A stretch of DNA of 64,000 nt from Candidatus Altimarinota bacterium (GCA_028698305.1 JAQVDN010000001.1:310001-374000), one strand, 5' to 3'; shown: positions 32,431 to 43,987, numbered from the stretch's first letter. Program-made: numbers and translations. The notes: generated by a model not told the origin, from the letters alone.

Positions 32431-33420
32431 TTAATTAAAGTTTAATAGACTATTTATTTTATATGAGTTTAATAATTTTCTTGAATCAAGATTTTTTAAA
32501 TTTTCTTCATCAAGTGAAATTACAAATGATAGATTATTTACTATTCATCAAGACAATTCAACTAAATCAATAGCAGCTTTTATAGTTCCTCAAGTTGCCA
32601 GTAAATCATCTACCAAAGCCACTTTTTGTCATTTTAATATTGCATTTTCTTGTATTTGAATCTTGTCATTTCAATATTCAAGTCAGTAACTTATTTCTTT
32701 TGTTTTTCCTGGTAGTTTTCCAGCTTTTCTAATCATTACAAAAGGTTTATTTAATTGTTTAGCTATTAATGGTCAAAAAATAAATCATCTTGCATCAAGT
32801 CAAACAATTACATCTGCTCAAATACACGAATTTGCCATTTCAAAAATTGCATAATTTAATGCTTCATTATTTGCTATTAAAGGTGATATATCTTTGAAAT
32901 TAATTCACTCTTTTGGAAAATTTTCATAGCTAGAAATAAAATCATTTAGGTCTATTTTTGGCTTGTATAAATCTTTTCTTGAATCAAATTTTTTAACAGC
33001 TTCTTTTATTATTTCTTCTAAACTTAGTTCTGGATTTGTAAAAGCAAGCACTTCACTAACTAAACTTTTTGTTATATTTTCAACTTCTTCTAATCATACA
33101 TTTTCTCTAGAGTATCTATTTCTTAGTGCTTGAACTTTTGAATTCCATTTTCAAAAATTTATAATTAAATTATTTATATTCTTATCTTTTTTAGCTTCTG
33201 AAAATGGATTTATTTCTAATTCACTACTAATTGATAATAAATTTATAACTACATCAGATGCTTCTTTGTATGTTTCATTTTTATTTCAAGATTGATTTGC
33301 TTCTAATAATTCTGATATTTCTTGTGAAATCTTGTTCATTACATCATCAAAACTTATGTGAGCATATCTTTCTATATCTTTATATTGTTGTAAGCTTTTT
33401 TCTATAAGTGTATTTTTCAT
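32431..33420 (-). CDS. MazG-like domain fused to adenine phosphoribosyltransferase
   Basis: 329 residues. Residues 1-70 look like an all-alpha NTP pyrophosphohydrolase: EISELLEA followed by KEASDVVINLL supplies the ExxE...ExxD metal-binding pattern of MazG. Residues about 165-329 are APRT: NFKDISPLI, GLDARGFIFGPLIA, the VMIRKAGKLPGKT segment and the PRPP loop VALVDDLLATGGT. APRT salvages adenine to AMP using PRPP made by the adjacent prs. The fusion could couple removal of aberrant nucleotides to salvage; that link is inferred. It ends 6 bp before prs starts. Confidence 0.85.
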
Positions 33421-33491
33421 ATTTTTAAATTTAATAAATAAATGCAGGAGCAGTATAAATTAAATATTAAAAATATTTTTAAAATGTATTA

Positions 33492-33578
33492 TTTTGTTAC
33501 AAAAAACTTTTGTAAAAATATAGTATTTATTTATAATAGAGAATATATAGTATAAAATATTTAGTAACAATTTGTAAC
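33492..33578. promoter_or_regulatory. inverted repeats in a divergent promoter region
   Basis: TTTTGT-T-ACAAAA at 33492-33504, and GTAACAA at 33564-33570 mirrored by TTGTTAC at 33494-33500, in the 160 bp between the divergent MazG/APRT and TrmB-like genes. A candidate operator for the TrmB-like protein. Confidence 0.4.
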
Positions 33579-33580
33579 TT

Positions 33581-34315
33581 ATGAATAAATTTATAAGGAT
33601 ATTAGAATGAATTTGATTATCTAAAAATCATTCTATTATTTATCTTAAATTATTAGAAAACTGAAAATCAACTATTACTGATATTTCAGAATATACTCTT
33701 TTACATAGAACACAATTATATAGATTATTGCCATATTTAATTGAATCTGGTTTTGTAATTGTTACTTTGGAGTGAAAGAAAAAATATTATTTTCCTGCTT
33801 CTCCAAGTATTATAAATGATGCATATAATGAACTTCAAGAACAAACTAAATCAAATATATGATTATTAGAAACTATGTATTCCAATATAGACAAAAAACC
33901 TACAATTGTCTATAATCAAGGTAAATCTTGAATTACAAATTTGTTTAATGATATAGTTGAATCAACTAAAAAATGAGATGTATTTTATCGTGTTACTTCA
34001 GAAGTAGATACTGATTTTATTAATGAAAATTATCTACCAAAAGACTATAGAGAAAAAAGAGATAAAAAAGATTTAGAAAGATATGTTATTATGTCATCAA
34101 AATCTGCTAAATCTAAAAAAAATAGACTAGAAAGGGAATTAAAAGTAATTCCAGAAAATATAGATGAATTTCAAGATGATATACTTATGACTATTTATGC
34201 AAACAAGGTTTGATTTATAGATTTCAATACAGAAACTTCTATAATAATAGAAAATAAACAGATTGCAGAGTTTCAAAAGAAATTATTTAAGTTACTTTAT
34301 AAAAGTTTAAAGTAA
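33581..34315 (+). CDS. TrmB-like transcriptional regulator
   Basis: 244 residues. N-terminal winged helix of the TrmB type: LEGIGLSKNHSIIYLKLLENG, here in its parts IGLSKNHSIIYLKLL and STITDISEYTLLHRTQLYR, then LIESGFVIVTLEGKKKYYFP. A short coiled segment (NELQEQTKS) precedes a C-terminal PLD-like effector domain (GDVFYRVTSE, FIDFNTETSIIIEN). TrmB-type regulators often respond to sugars or metabolites. Divergent from MazG/APRT-prs, whose expression it may control. Its last 9 bp overlap the end of the convergent nudF-like gene. Confidence 0.82.
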
Positions 34316-34330
34316 CTTTTTTATTTTTTC
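34290..34330. terminator. terminator shared by trmB-like and nudF-like genes
   Basis: GTTACTTT / AAAGTAAC hairpin followed by a T-run; both convergent stop codons fall inside it. Confidence 0.8.
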
Positions 34331-34861
34331 TAATGTCATATAAACAGCCATGCAAACTTTTGGATCTATTATCATTCACTCTTTTATTTTTGATTTCATA
34401 AAACTATCAAAATCATTATAGGGAACTTCTATAACTTTTATATCTTCCATTTCTCATAAGTTTTGTTTTTCTTTTTCTCAAGTTATTTCTACATCAAAGA
34501 GTGTTGTAGTTTCACTAGATTTTCAAGCACTTCCTGATGTTTCTCCTAAAAACTCTATACTTTGAATTTGAGAATATCAAGTTTCCTCAATAACTTCTTC
34601 TTCTATGATTTGTTCTTTTGTAAGATTTGGCTTATCAATTAATCAAGCTACAAGTTCAAGTACTCTTTGTTTTACAGGATATCTATATTGTTCAATCAAT
34701 ATATAACTTCTATTTTCTGTATGTCTCACAATTCAGGCAACTGCATTTTTATTTCATACTCTAGAACAAGCTTCATAAACTCTGCCTCATTCTAGATTTA
34801 TTTTTACAAGTTCTAAGTGTTTAAGGCTTATTATTGTTTCTCTATTTATTTCTTTTAACAT
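34307..34861 (-). CDS. nudF: ADP-ribose pyrophosphatase-like Nudix hydrolase
   Basis: 184 residues. N-terminal strand pairs (YEACSRVGNKNAVAGIV), the ILIEQYRYPV segment typical of ADP-ribose/GDP-mannose Nudix enzymes, then the Nudix box from VAGLIDKP to EEVIEETGY with catalytic glutamates retained; the usual Arg before them is Glu and one residue is inserted. GETSGSAGKSSETTTLF follows. Cleaves ADP-ribose to AMP and ribose 5-phosphate, recycling NAD breakdown products. Last gene of the pncA-to-nudF series. Confidence 0.85.
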
Positions 34862-34871
34862 AATCTTTTTC

Positions 34872-35456
34872 TTAAATATATAATCAATTTTCTTCTATAT
34901 AATCTTTAACTTTTGGAGTTAAAATATGTTCAACTCTCATCTTATTTTTAATCATTTCTCTGACTGTTGTTGATGAAATTTCAAGGATTTCTAAATCAAG
35001 CATCATGTAATTTTGCATATCTATATTTTCTGGAACTAGAAATCATTTTCTTTTTATAAATATTTTTTTAAGTTTATTTTCTATGTATTTATCAGTATTT
35101 CATATCCGATTTGGCATAGTAGAAATAGTATCGACTCAAAATATATGATAAGGTTGAAATCAAAGTTTATTTGAAAAATACTGTTCAACTTGTATAGTTG
35201 TTGTATTTCAAGGATTTTTTAAAAAATATTTTTCAAAATCTACATTTAATCATCTTTGCTTTAATTCTTCAAAAAATATTTCTAAAATCCTAGTTCTTTT
35301 TTCAAAACTTATCTTATAATCCTTGTCTTTTCTTTGTCAGTCTGGTGAAAATATGATTTTATCTACTATACCTTTTTCTAAAACTCATTTTATTACTTGA
35401 AAATGTCATATAGTTGGAGGATTGAAAGCACCTCAATAAATAGCTATATTTTCCAT
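34872..35456 (-). CDS. nadD: nicotinate-nucleotide adenylyltransferase
   Basis: 194 residues. GGAFNPPTIGH is the nucleotidyl-transfer signature, followed by IFSPDGQRKD, YHIFGVDTIST and the C-terminal ISSTTVREMI. It converts nicotinate mononucleotide to nicotinate adenine dinucleotide. Between nadK and nudF, spacing 22 and 10 bp. Confidence 0.95.
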
Positions 35457-35478
35457 AGTGTTTAAATTTAAATAATAT

Positions 35479-36264
35479 TTATTTTTCAAGAAAACCTTGT
35501 TCAGAAAGCACTTTATTATCCCAAATATCTATATAGTTTTTTGCTATTATTAATCTGATTTTGTTTTTATATTTTTGAATTTTTAAATTAAATTCATTTG
35601 CTTTTAAAAGTTCTACAGAGTCAAAGTATATTTCAGCTATATTTTGTCTTCATACATTTTTTATTTCTATTATTTCATCATCTTTTATTAAAATCGGAGC
35701 TTGTAATTTTGGCTTCCAAGGAGCTTTTGGTGTAAGTACAAAAGCATTTAGAGTATGAGGAATTATAGGTCAACCAAGAGAACTATTGTAACCAGTAGAT
35801 CAAGCAGGAGTTGATATAAGGATTCAATCTCACTCTATATTTATGCTTTGTTTTTTTGTTAGGGAGATATCTAAAGAAATCATTTTTCAATTTCCAGATC
35901 TGATATCTATTTCATTTACAGCAATTGCTTTTTTTGTAGTTCAATTTGTTTCAAGTTCTATTTCAAGCAAAGGATATTTTCTCTCTACAAAATCTGTATT
36001 TGGATTAATTGAATCTTTTGAATTTAATAAAAATCATTTATGTCAGAAATTTATTCATAAAAATGGCATATTTTTATCATAATTTTCTTTTATTGCTCTA
36101 AGCATTGTTCCATCTCAACCCAAAACTACTATGATTTTTTCTTTAAAATTATTTATTAATTCTTTTAATAAATCACTATTTAAAAAATCATTTAAATTTT
36201 GATTTTTGTCTATGTTATAATCATCATAACATATAATGCTTTTATTAAATTCAATTTGTTTCAT
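35479..36264 (-). CDS. nadK: NAD kinase
   Basis: 261 residues. VVLGGDGTMLRA (the second glycine of the GGD is UGA), then GINFGHKGFLL, AVNEIDIRSG and GDGILISTPAGSTGYNSSLGG, all NAD-kinase hallmarks. Phosphorylates NAD to NADP. The end of nadE lies 19 bp upstream of its start, so the genes are probably co-transcribed. Confidence 0.95.
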
Positions 36265-36283
36265 ATACTTTTCTTATCAAATA

Positions 36284-37174
36284 CTATATTTCAAATATTT
36301 TTGGCATTTCCATTTTGTGAGCATTTATTTCATGTCTTTTACTATATATTTCCATAACTTCTTTTTCTCTTCAAGAAAAATTATTACTTCTTTTTCATTC
36401 ATCATATTGTACCATAGCCCATTCAAGTTCGTCATAACTACAACCAATTTGATCTTCATCTGTTGCTCAGTTTGGGTGTAATCAATCAGTTGGTCTAGCA
36501 TCTAGTATTTCTTGGTTTACTCATAAAAATCTTGCCATTTCATAAACTTCGCTCTTATATAGATTTCAGATAGGACTTATATCAACTGCTCAATCACCAT
36601 ATTTTGTAAAAAATCATATTCCATAATCTTCTACTTTATTTCCAGTTCAAGCAACTATTGCATTTTTTTCATTTCAAATTGCATAAAGAGTTACAGCTCT
36701 CAATCTAGAACGAGAATTTACATATGCAATATATCTAGCTGTTTCATCACTTATTTCAGGAAGTGCTTTTTTAAATGTTTCAAAAGTTTCAGTTAAATCT
36801 ATAGAGTATCTCTCAATATTTGAGAAATTTTGTTGTAACCAATTCATATGATTATTTGCTCTATTTACTTCATCATTTTTTTGATGAATTGGTAAATCCA
36901 TAACTGTAACTTTTTCTCAAGTCATAGCACAAAGAGTTGAAACTAGAGCACTATCAATTCATCCTGAAACTCAAACTACAAATCCTTTTTGTCATGATTC
37001 TTTTAAATATTCTTTTAGTTGTCATACAAGTTTTTCGCTTACTTCCTTGTAATTTAGATTTCTATTTGGCATAGAAAGTACATCACTTACTTCTTTTTTT
37101 GTGTCACATTTACTATCATTTACTTTGTCAACTCATCTAGGTGAATTGCATTCTCATAATTTTATTGTTTCCAT
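36284..37174 (-). CDS. nadE: NAD synthetase
   Basis: 296 residues. ATP-pyrophosphatase motif VGVSGGIDSALVS, then [43 protein letters not shown] (seen as GTGNKVED and [13 protein letters not shown]) and LYKSEVYEMARFL. No glutaminase domain, so an ammonia-dependent enzyme is expected. It amidates deamido-NAD from NadD. An odd 250-bp island with a standard-code-like ORF lies just upstream, between it and pncB. Confidence 0.95.
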
Positions 37175-37325
37175 ATTTATTTTGGTTAGTGAATATTTGA
37201 TTTATTTAATTTATATGTTATAATATATTTACTGACTTTTTGAAGTAAAAATCTTTGCATTTTAACAAATGGTTTTTAATCGAGTGAGTAGGAAAGATTA
37301 GAAATCAGTTTTTTAGGAGCTTGCC

Positions 37326-37496
37326 ATGAATAGGATCAATTCTGCCGTTTTGCTCTCCCTCTTGGCGTCATTTTCATTAGGTATTGCTGCTGGGGTATCT
37401 ACAAAATCGTTTAATGTGGGATTTCTGGTTTATACAGGTGTCATATCTTTTTTAGCCGCAATCTCTCGCATGATATCTGATAATCTGAGAAAGTGA
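37326..37496 (+). CDS. 56-residue hydrophobic peptide in a standard-code-like island
   Basis: ATG preceded by TTTTTAGGAGCTTGCC, an excellent Shine-Dalgarno at normal spacing. The peptide starts MNRINSAVLLSLLASFSLG, has two hydrophobic segments (LLSLLASFSLGIAAGV and VGFLVYTGVISFLAAI) and ends NLRK before UGA. Codons such as CTC, TCC, GCC, CGC and CTG are rare elsewhere here, and glycines are GGN. If UGA is read as glycine it continues ten codons to TAG at 37524-37526, inside the terminator. Possible promoter TTGATT-16-TATAAT about 105 bp upstream. No family recognised. Confidence 0.6.
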   Translation: MNRINSAVLLSLLASFSLGIAAGVSTKSFNVGFLVYTGVISFLAAISRMISDNLRK

Positions 37497-37517
37497 ATTT
37501 CATTCTTTCCTTATGAA

Positions 37518-37545
37518 TGCTCGTAGTTTACTACGGGCTTTTCTT
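37518..37545 (+). terminator. terminator of the 37.3-kb island
   Basis: GCTCGTAG / CTACGGGC hairpin followed by TTTTCTT. It also abuts the pncB stop on the other strand. Confidence 0.8.
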
Positions 37546-38893
37546 ATACAAAAACTTCTTTTTTTTCTGCTCAATCTTGTCAGAAAGTTTTTCTAAAAAG
37601 TTCAACTCTTGATCTTTCTCAAGTTGCTTTTGTGAAGTTATCACTTAATTTTACACATGAAACCCAAGTTCCATTAGGTCTTTTTACCTTATTTGGTTTT
37701 ATCACTACTGAAAATGATCAAAATGGTCAGAAGTTTTCTTTTTCTTTAGGGAAAGTTCACTTTGTATTGTTTGAAAGATTTGTTCAAATTCCAAAAGGTA
37801 ATCATCATAATTTAGCTGAATTTTTAGCATATATTTGACTTGCTGTAATAGCATCTAATCAATCGCTTGGCATTCATACTTTTTCACTTGGATCTCATCA
37901 ATTTTTTAAAACAAAATCTACATATTCTGGAATTGCAATCATAGGATTCTTTGAATCAAATCTACAACCTATATGTTTATCAAAGATATCTTTTGGACAA
38001 TTCTTGAAATAAAAACTACTTCCATAAGTATCAGGTAATAATATTGCAGCTTCAGGATAATGTGCTGCCCATTGTCTATCAACATTGTACATAGTTTCAA
38101 TTATTTGCTCTGGTTCATCAAAAAGTGCAGTAGGAATCATGCGTAATTCATGAGCATTTGTTCATTTTGGAATTGTTCCAAATTCTTTTGAAAACATCAC
38201 ATTTGAAGTTCATATACATTGCTCAGGGATTTCACTTCTAAGTATTTCATAAACCTTTCTTTGAAAATCAGTTGATGCACTTCTTCTAGTTCCATATTCT
38301 AAAAATTTAACTTGAGGATTTTGTTTAAATATTTCTATATCGTTGTACAATCTAGAAAGGGTAGTATCTATTATTTGTGAAAATTCACTGTTTGATAAAT
38401 TAGCTTTTTTTATGTAGTTGTATAAATAAGAACTGTTAATTATTTTTAATCCAGCAATTTCCCACATAATTGAAGTTGCCCATGGTCAAACAAATTCAAG
38501 TTCATAATTATCATTTTCATCTATGTACAATTTATAATCAGGTAATCTGAAATTTCTTAAAAAATCTATAGTTTCTTTTCTAAATAATTTTTCACCATTT
38601 GGTCTTTTTAAATTTTCTAAATATGTTAGATCAGATTCATTTACTCAAGATAATTTTTTAGTTGCATCAAGTTGAGAAACAAGAGATTCTCTTGGTATAA
38701 CAAGTGCTGTTCTTATATCTTTGCTTCTTATAGTCATTTTCCGATTTACTTCTAAATCTTTGTATTCATCATGTGCCAATATAAAATCAAGCATCATAAA
38801 TTTATATAAATCATTGTTTAGGAAACTATTTACTTCAATTTCATCTCTTGCTTCTGCAAAAAAATCTGTTGGTTTATATATATCTGTTTTCAT
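37544..38893 (-). CDS. pncB: nicotinate phosphoribosyltransferase
   Basis: 449 residues. NSFLNNDLYKFMMLDFIL is the N-terminal NAPRTase signature; FLEYGTRRSAS, GTSNVMFSKEFG and GTNAHELRMIPTAL follow, the last containing the active-site region with His that is phosphorylated in the family. DGLDAITASQIYAKN and FGIGTNLSNN close the PRPP site. Converts nicotinate plus PRPP to nicotinate mononucleotide for NadD. Located between pncA and nadE. Confidence 0.95.
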
Positions 38894-38919
38894 ATCTAGT
38901 TAATTTATTAATTTAATAT

Positions 38920-38932
38920 TGTATAAAATACA
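38920..38932. promoter_or_regulatory. candidate NrtR operator before pncB
   Basis: TGTAT-AAA-ATACA, a 5-3-5 palindrome in the 45 bp between pncA and pncB. Confidence 0.45.
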
Positions 38933-38938
38933 CTTATT

Positions 38939-39544
38939 TTAAGTTAAAATAATAGCTCAAGATTCTTTCATTTGTCTGATTGCATTTTCAGAGTCGAGAG
39001 GATTTACATTTACAGCAGAGATTCATCTTGTATGAACTATAACTTCATATCATAATTTTCTTGCATCAAGTACAGTTGCTAGGTCACAGTATTCAGTTGC
39101 TAATCAAACTACATGTAATACTTTTGTATTGTAAGATTTTAAAATTTCGTCTAAATTTAATCAAGTTTCTTTTTCTATTCAACCAAAGCTACTAAATGAA
39201 TCTAATTTTTCTTCATATCATTTCAATACTTTTCTATCAACTAAATCTCTATCAAATCAATCTAAGAAATCTGCTCACCAAGTATTTGCAACACAATGGT
39301 CTGGCCATTTTTTTTCTCCATTTAATTCACTATATTCTGCTACATTATTTGTACTTGCAAAGGATATATGATTTTTTGGATGCCAATCTTGGCTTGTTAT
39401 AATGATTCATGATCTTGTTTTTATCTCTTTCATAATTGAGTTTATAAAAGGGAATAATGTTTCTCATCCTTTTACATATAAACTTCATTTTGGATGAGCA
39501 AAATCGTTTTGATAGTCTACAACTATCATAGCTTCTTTTTTCAT
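38939..39544 (-). CDS. pncA: nicotinamidase
   Basis: 201 residues, isochorismatase fold. Catalytic Asp in VVDYQNDFAHP, metal-binding DWHPKNHISF and the nucleophilic Cys in GLATEYCDLATVLDA; Lys in DRKVLKGYEE completes the triad. Hydrolyses nicotinamide to nicotinate, the first step of the salvage route that continues with pncB, nadD, nadE and nadK in the same direction. Confidence 0.95.
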
Positions 39545-39569
39545 ATAATAGAAGTTAAGATATAATATA

Positions 39570-39582
39570 TGTAAAATTTACA
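39570..39582. promoter_or_regulatory. candidate NrtR operator before pncA
   Basis: TGTAA-AAT-TTACA, 26 bp upstream of the pncA start, same half-sites and spacing as the site before nrtR. Confidence 0.55.
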
Positions 39583-39745
39583 CTTACTATTTTTTAAATA
39601 AAAAAGAAAATATTTATAAATTTTCTAAAAACTATTAGTGTTGTTTTTACACTTATAGATTATTCTTATTTTTATATTTGTCAAAACTTTTTTTAAAATA
39701 TAATTTTATTATCATAAATTATCCTGAAATCAAGCCAAAAAATAT

Positions 39746-39773
39746 TTGACAATATTATTTTTTATTTTAATAT
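39746..39773 (+). promoter_or_regulatory. promoter of the lytic transglycosylase gene
   Basis: TTGACA (39746-39751), 16 bp, TAATAT (39768-39773); start codon 30 bp downstream. Confidence 0.65.
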
Positions 39774-39802
39774 TTTAACTCAATAAAAAATTAATAAAAA
39801 TA

Positions 39803-41656
39803 ATGAATAGATTAGAGAATATATGACCATATCATTCACCAAATAAAAAATGATGATTAAACAAAGTTGTTGCTTGAGTTGTTTTAGCAACAGCTATTGT
39901 TACGGCTTGAATCTTGGTTAAAAATAATCATTCATGAGATTTTGATTTGAAATTTAGTGAAGAAGTGACATCTAAATCAAATACTCCAGATTCAAAAATT
40001 GTTTCACCAAAATCTCTATCACAAGAAATTTTAGCAGAATATGAAAGAAGAAAAAATGAAGATAAGGTGAAAAATATACAAAAAGAAATAAAAGATTGGA
40101 TAGATACATTGTTGTCTAAATTATGATTAAGTGAAAAAGATAAATTAGAAAAAAAAGCAAAAATTGATTTATATTTATTATCTAAGATATCAAAAGAATA
40201 TTTAGATGAACATAAAGTTTCAATAGTTTGAAACAATGCTTGAAAAGCATTTTTAATCACATATCATCAAAAAATAGATTGATCAAGTTGAAAAATAGTA
40301 TATCTTCCTATTCCTCCAAAAAATCCTAATAGTGTTTCTATTAAAGTAACTAAATGAGGTATTGATTTCAGTCTTTCTCCAACTCCAAAATCAAATTGAT
40401 ACAATACTGAATACAATATTTCAAGTAGTGATTGAGGTAGTAATTATCAATTATCAATCTTATATCCATATGAAAATTCTAAATATTCTAATTATTCACA
40501 AAAAATTTCTTCATTGAAATCAAAAAAAGAGGATTTATTAAAAAAAGAATCTGATTTGAAAGCAAGTGAAAAATGAAAAAAGAAAAAAGATATCGCTAAA
40601 TATAGATTATTACAAGAACAATATTCAGAAGTAATGGCTATTATAAAAGAATTAGAACAAAAATTATCAGTTACTAAAAAATATGATTATTTTTCATATA
40701 TTCCATATACAAGATTACAAGATAATCCAGAAACACAAAAGATATGATTTTCATATTTATTAAAAACTATGGATTCTGCTTATAATTCTATATTTCAAAA
40801 AAAAGTTTCTTCTTATCCTAGTGCTGTTCCATGATTTTCTATTTGAGAAGCTATCCCAGAGAGTTTTCCTCTTGTTTTAAATATAATTGAGAGAATGGAT
40901 TATATTGAATATTTTGAAAAAGATGGAATTACACTTAAAGATAAAAAAATTATAAAAGAGATAATGATATCTCAAATCAATCGTGCACTTACTACTTTTT
41001 GATTAAATGGAAATGATTCATTTAACTGGCAAAAGAGTGAAGATAAAGCTGTTTGAATATGACAAATATTACCTTGAACATATGATCTTTTTAAAAAACA
41101 TGAAAAATATAAGAGTCTATTTCCAGAAGAAGAATTTTCTAAAGCTGCAATAGATCATAAAACTTCATTTCGTTTACAAATAGCTCATTTTGATGATCAA
41201 ATTTATCAATTACCAAGAATTATTAGATGAAATTGGTCTAGTTTATTAAAAGATAATGAATCTAGAATTTGATTAAATTCTATACTTGCTGCATGATATA
41301 ATTGAGGAATGAAAAGAATAGTAACAGAAGTATTTTGAACTATGCCAGAAGGTTCAAAAGTTGAGGATTATAAAAATGTTTTAGTCCCAAAAGTGATAAT
41401 GTCTAAAATGAAAATTGCAAGAGATTTAAAAATAGCAAAACTAGAAAATGAGATTTTTATTCTTCGTGAAAGTTTAAATAAAGAAGGTATCAAAAAACCA
41501 CAAAATGATTTAATTACTGCAAAAATTAAAGAAAAACAAGACTTGATAGTTTCAGCTAACAATACTTATAAAGAGTCGGTTACTTATGTATTAAAAACTG
41601 AATTTGTTATAAATTATCTTTTAGAAAAATATAGAGAAGAAATGTCACAAATATAG
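39803..41656 (+). CDS. lytic transglycosylase-like cell-wall protein
   Basis: 617 residues. A short cytosolic segment is followed by one signal-anchor helix (VVAGVVLATAIVTAGILV, about residues 22-39). A long coiled-coil-rich part (EILAEYERRKNEDK; KKEDLLKKESDLKASEKGKKK in pieces) precedes an SLT-type domain: catalytic Glu probably in NIIERMDY, then AVGIGQILPGTYDLF and LAAGYNGGMKRI, which correspond to the GLMQ-x-x-P-x-T and A-YN-G motifs. It would cleave peptidoglycan outside the cell membrane, either in its own wall or, speculatively, that of a host. Confidence 0.85.
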
Positions 41657-41684
41657 TAAGAAAATTTTCTTACTATATTTTTTC
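41653..41684 (+). terminator. terminator after the transglycosylase gene
   Basis: Perfect 24-bp palindrome ATAGTAAGAAAA/TTTTCTTACTAT that includes the TAG stop, followed by ATTTTTTC. Confidence 0.9.
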
Positions 41685-41743
41685 TTGCAAAAAAATCTAA
41701 ACTTATAAAATAAAACAGATATATATTTTAAAAAACAAAAATA

Positions 41744-43900
41744 ATGGAAAATACAAATGAAAATAATTTAGAAGAAAATTTAGAAATTGTGGAACAAGAA
41801 GTAAACAATTTTGTACCAGAAGTAGATTATATAAAAGAAATAGCAAATGAACTTGGATTTAAAGATTTTCAAGTAAAAGTAGTTTTAGATTTAGTTAGTG
41901 AATGATCAACTGTACCTTTTATCGCTCGTTATAAAAAAGAAGTTACTTGAAATCTAGATGAAGATCAAATCAGAGAAATTATAGCATTGAAAAAGAAACT
42001 TGAAAATTTATTTAAAGCAAAAGTTACAGCTACAAATGGTATAAATGCTCTAGGTAAATTGACTCCAGAATTACTAGAAAATATATTAAAAGCAAAAACT
42101 TTAAAAGAAGTAGAAGAAATATATAAACCATATAAAAGTAAGAAAAAAACAAAAGCAATGATTGCAATTGAAAAATGATTTCAAGTTATTGCTGATGAAA
42201 TAAAGAAAAATAAAGAAGCTTTTGTAATTCCTGAAAATCTGTTAAATGATTATTCAAGAGAAGAAATAATAGAAGGAAGTATAAATATAATTTGAGCAGA
42301 AGTTTCAGCAAATAGTGATTTAAGAGCAGATTTGATAGATACTTTGACTAAATACAATGAAATAACTTCAAAGATAAAAACTGAAAAATCTCTAGAAAAA
42401 CTAAATGAAAAAGATAGAAATCAAATACCAAAATTTGATATATATTCTGATTTTTCTATAAAAATATCGTATATAAAACCATACCAAGTTTTGGCTTTAA
42501 ATAGATGAGAAAACTTGTGAATATTAAATGTAAAAATCCAAAATTCTCCTAAAACTTATGAATGAATAGCTTTTCATTATGCTAGAATATTAAAAACAAA
42601 ATATCCTTTTATAAGTGAACTTGAAGCTTGATTTAAAGAAGGGTATGATGCACTTTTTACATCTGTTGAAAATGAAGTTAGATGAAATCTAGCTGAAATC
42701 GCTGAAGATGAGGCAATAGAAACATTTAAAAGTAATCTTTCTAAATTGCTTATGACAAAACCAGAATATGGTAAAAAAATACTTGCTATAGATCCATGAT
42801 TCAATGCTGGTTGTAAGATGGCTATTTTAGATGAATTTGGTAATCCATTATCATTTGAAAAAATATTTTTACACAAAAAACTAGAAGCAAAAGCAATTTT
42901 AAAAATGATTTTAGAAAAAGAAGATCCAAAGGTAATAGTTGTTTGAAATGGTACTTGAGTAAACGAAACAATAGATTTATTAAATGAAATCACAAAAGTA
43001 GATATTTATATAGTAAATGAAAGTGGAGCTTCTGTTTATAGTGCTTCAAAAACTGCACAAGAAGAATTTCCAGAACTTGATAGTTTGGATAGATGAACAG
43101 TTTCAATTGGTAGAAGATTTATAGATCCACTTAGTGAGCTTGTAAAAGTCCCAGTTTGAAGTATATGAGTTGGTATGTATCAACATGATGTACCAGAAAA
43201 AAAATTAGAAGAAAAATTAGGTTTTGTTGTAGAAGATAGAGTAAATGATATAGGTATAAATGTAAATACTGCATCAAGTTATGTATTAAACTATATTTCT
43301 TGAATAGATAAAAAAATAGCAAAAAAAATCTATAATAATAGACCATATAAATCAAGAGCGGAGCTTAAAAAACAATTGAGTGCAAAATCTTATGAACAAG
43401 CAATTTGATTTTTGAGAGTTCCAGAATCATCTGAAAAACTAGATAATAGTGATATACATCCAGATCAATATAATTTGGCTAAATATGTAATAGAAAACAA
43501 TATAAAACCAAATGATTTTACAAAAAATAAAGATACAATTTTAAGTCTTTATAAAGATGCAAATGAAACAACTATTGAATTTATAATTAAAAGTTATAAT
43601 GAAATCTGAGTTGAAAAAAGAGTAAATTCTGCTCATCAAAAAGCTACATCAAAAGTAGATGTAAAAGAAATAAAAGAAGGTAGTATTTTGAAATGAGTAG
43701 TTAGAAATGTACTTGCATTTTGAGCTTTTATTGATATAGGTACAAAAAACGATGGACTTGTTCATATATCTCAAATCACAGATAGATTTATAAAAGATCC
43801 AAAGGAAGTACTTGAAGTATGACAAAGTGTAGTTGTAAAAGTACTAAATATAGATGAAAAGACACTTAAGATTCAGTTGAGCATGAAAGGATTGAATTAA
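41744..43900 (+). CDS. tex: Tex-family RNA-binding protein
   Basis: 718 residues. N-terminal helix-turn-helix-like Tex part (GSTVPFIARYKKEVTGNLDE), the YqgF-like RNase H fold (ILAIDPGFNAGCKMAILDEFG), a tandem helix-hairpin-helix region (ASSYVLNYISGIDKKIAKKI, then FLRVPES) and a C-terminal S1 domain (GSILKGVVRNVLAFGAFIDIG, ending KIQLSMKGLN). Tex associates with RNA polymerase and resolves stalled elongation complexes. Transcribed alone between two strong terminators. Confidence 0.95.
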
Positions 43901-43902
43901 AA

Positions 43903-43950
43903 AATAAATAAAAAGTCAAAAATATATTTTTGACTTTTTATTTATTTTCT
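43903..43950 (+). terminator. long terminator after tex
   Basis: About 20-bp stem AAATAAATAAAAAGTCAAAAA / TTTTTGACTTTTTATTTATTT. The TTGACT within it may double as a -35 box, with TATAAA 16 bp downstream, for the next small gene. Confidence 0.85.
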
Positions 43951-43987
43951 TTATAAATTATTGGCTATATAAATAGGGAGGTTTGGT

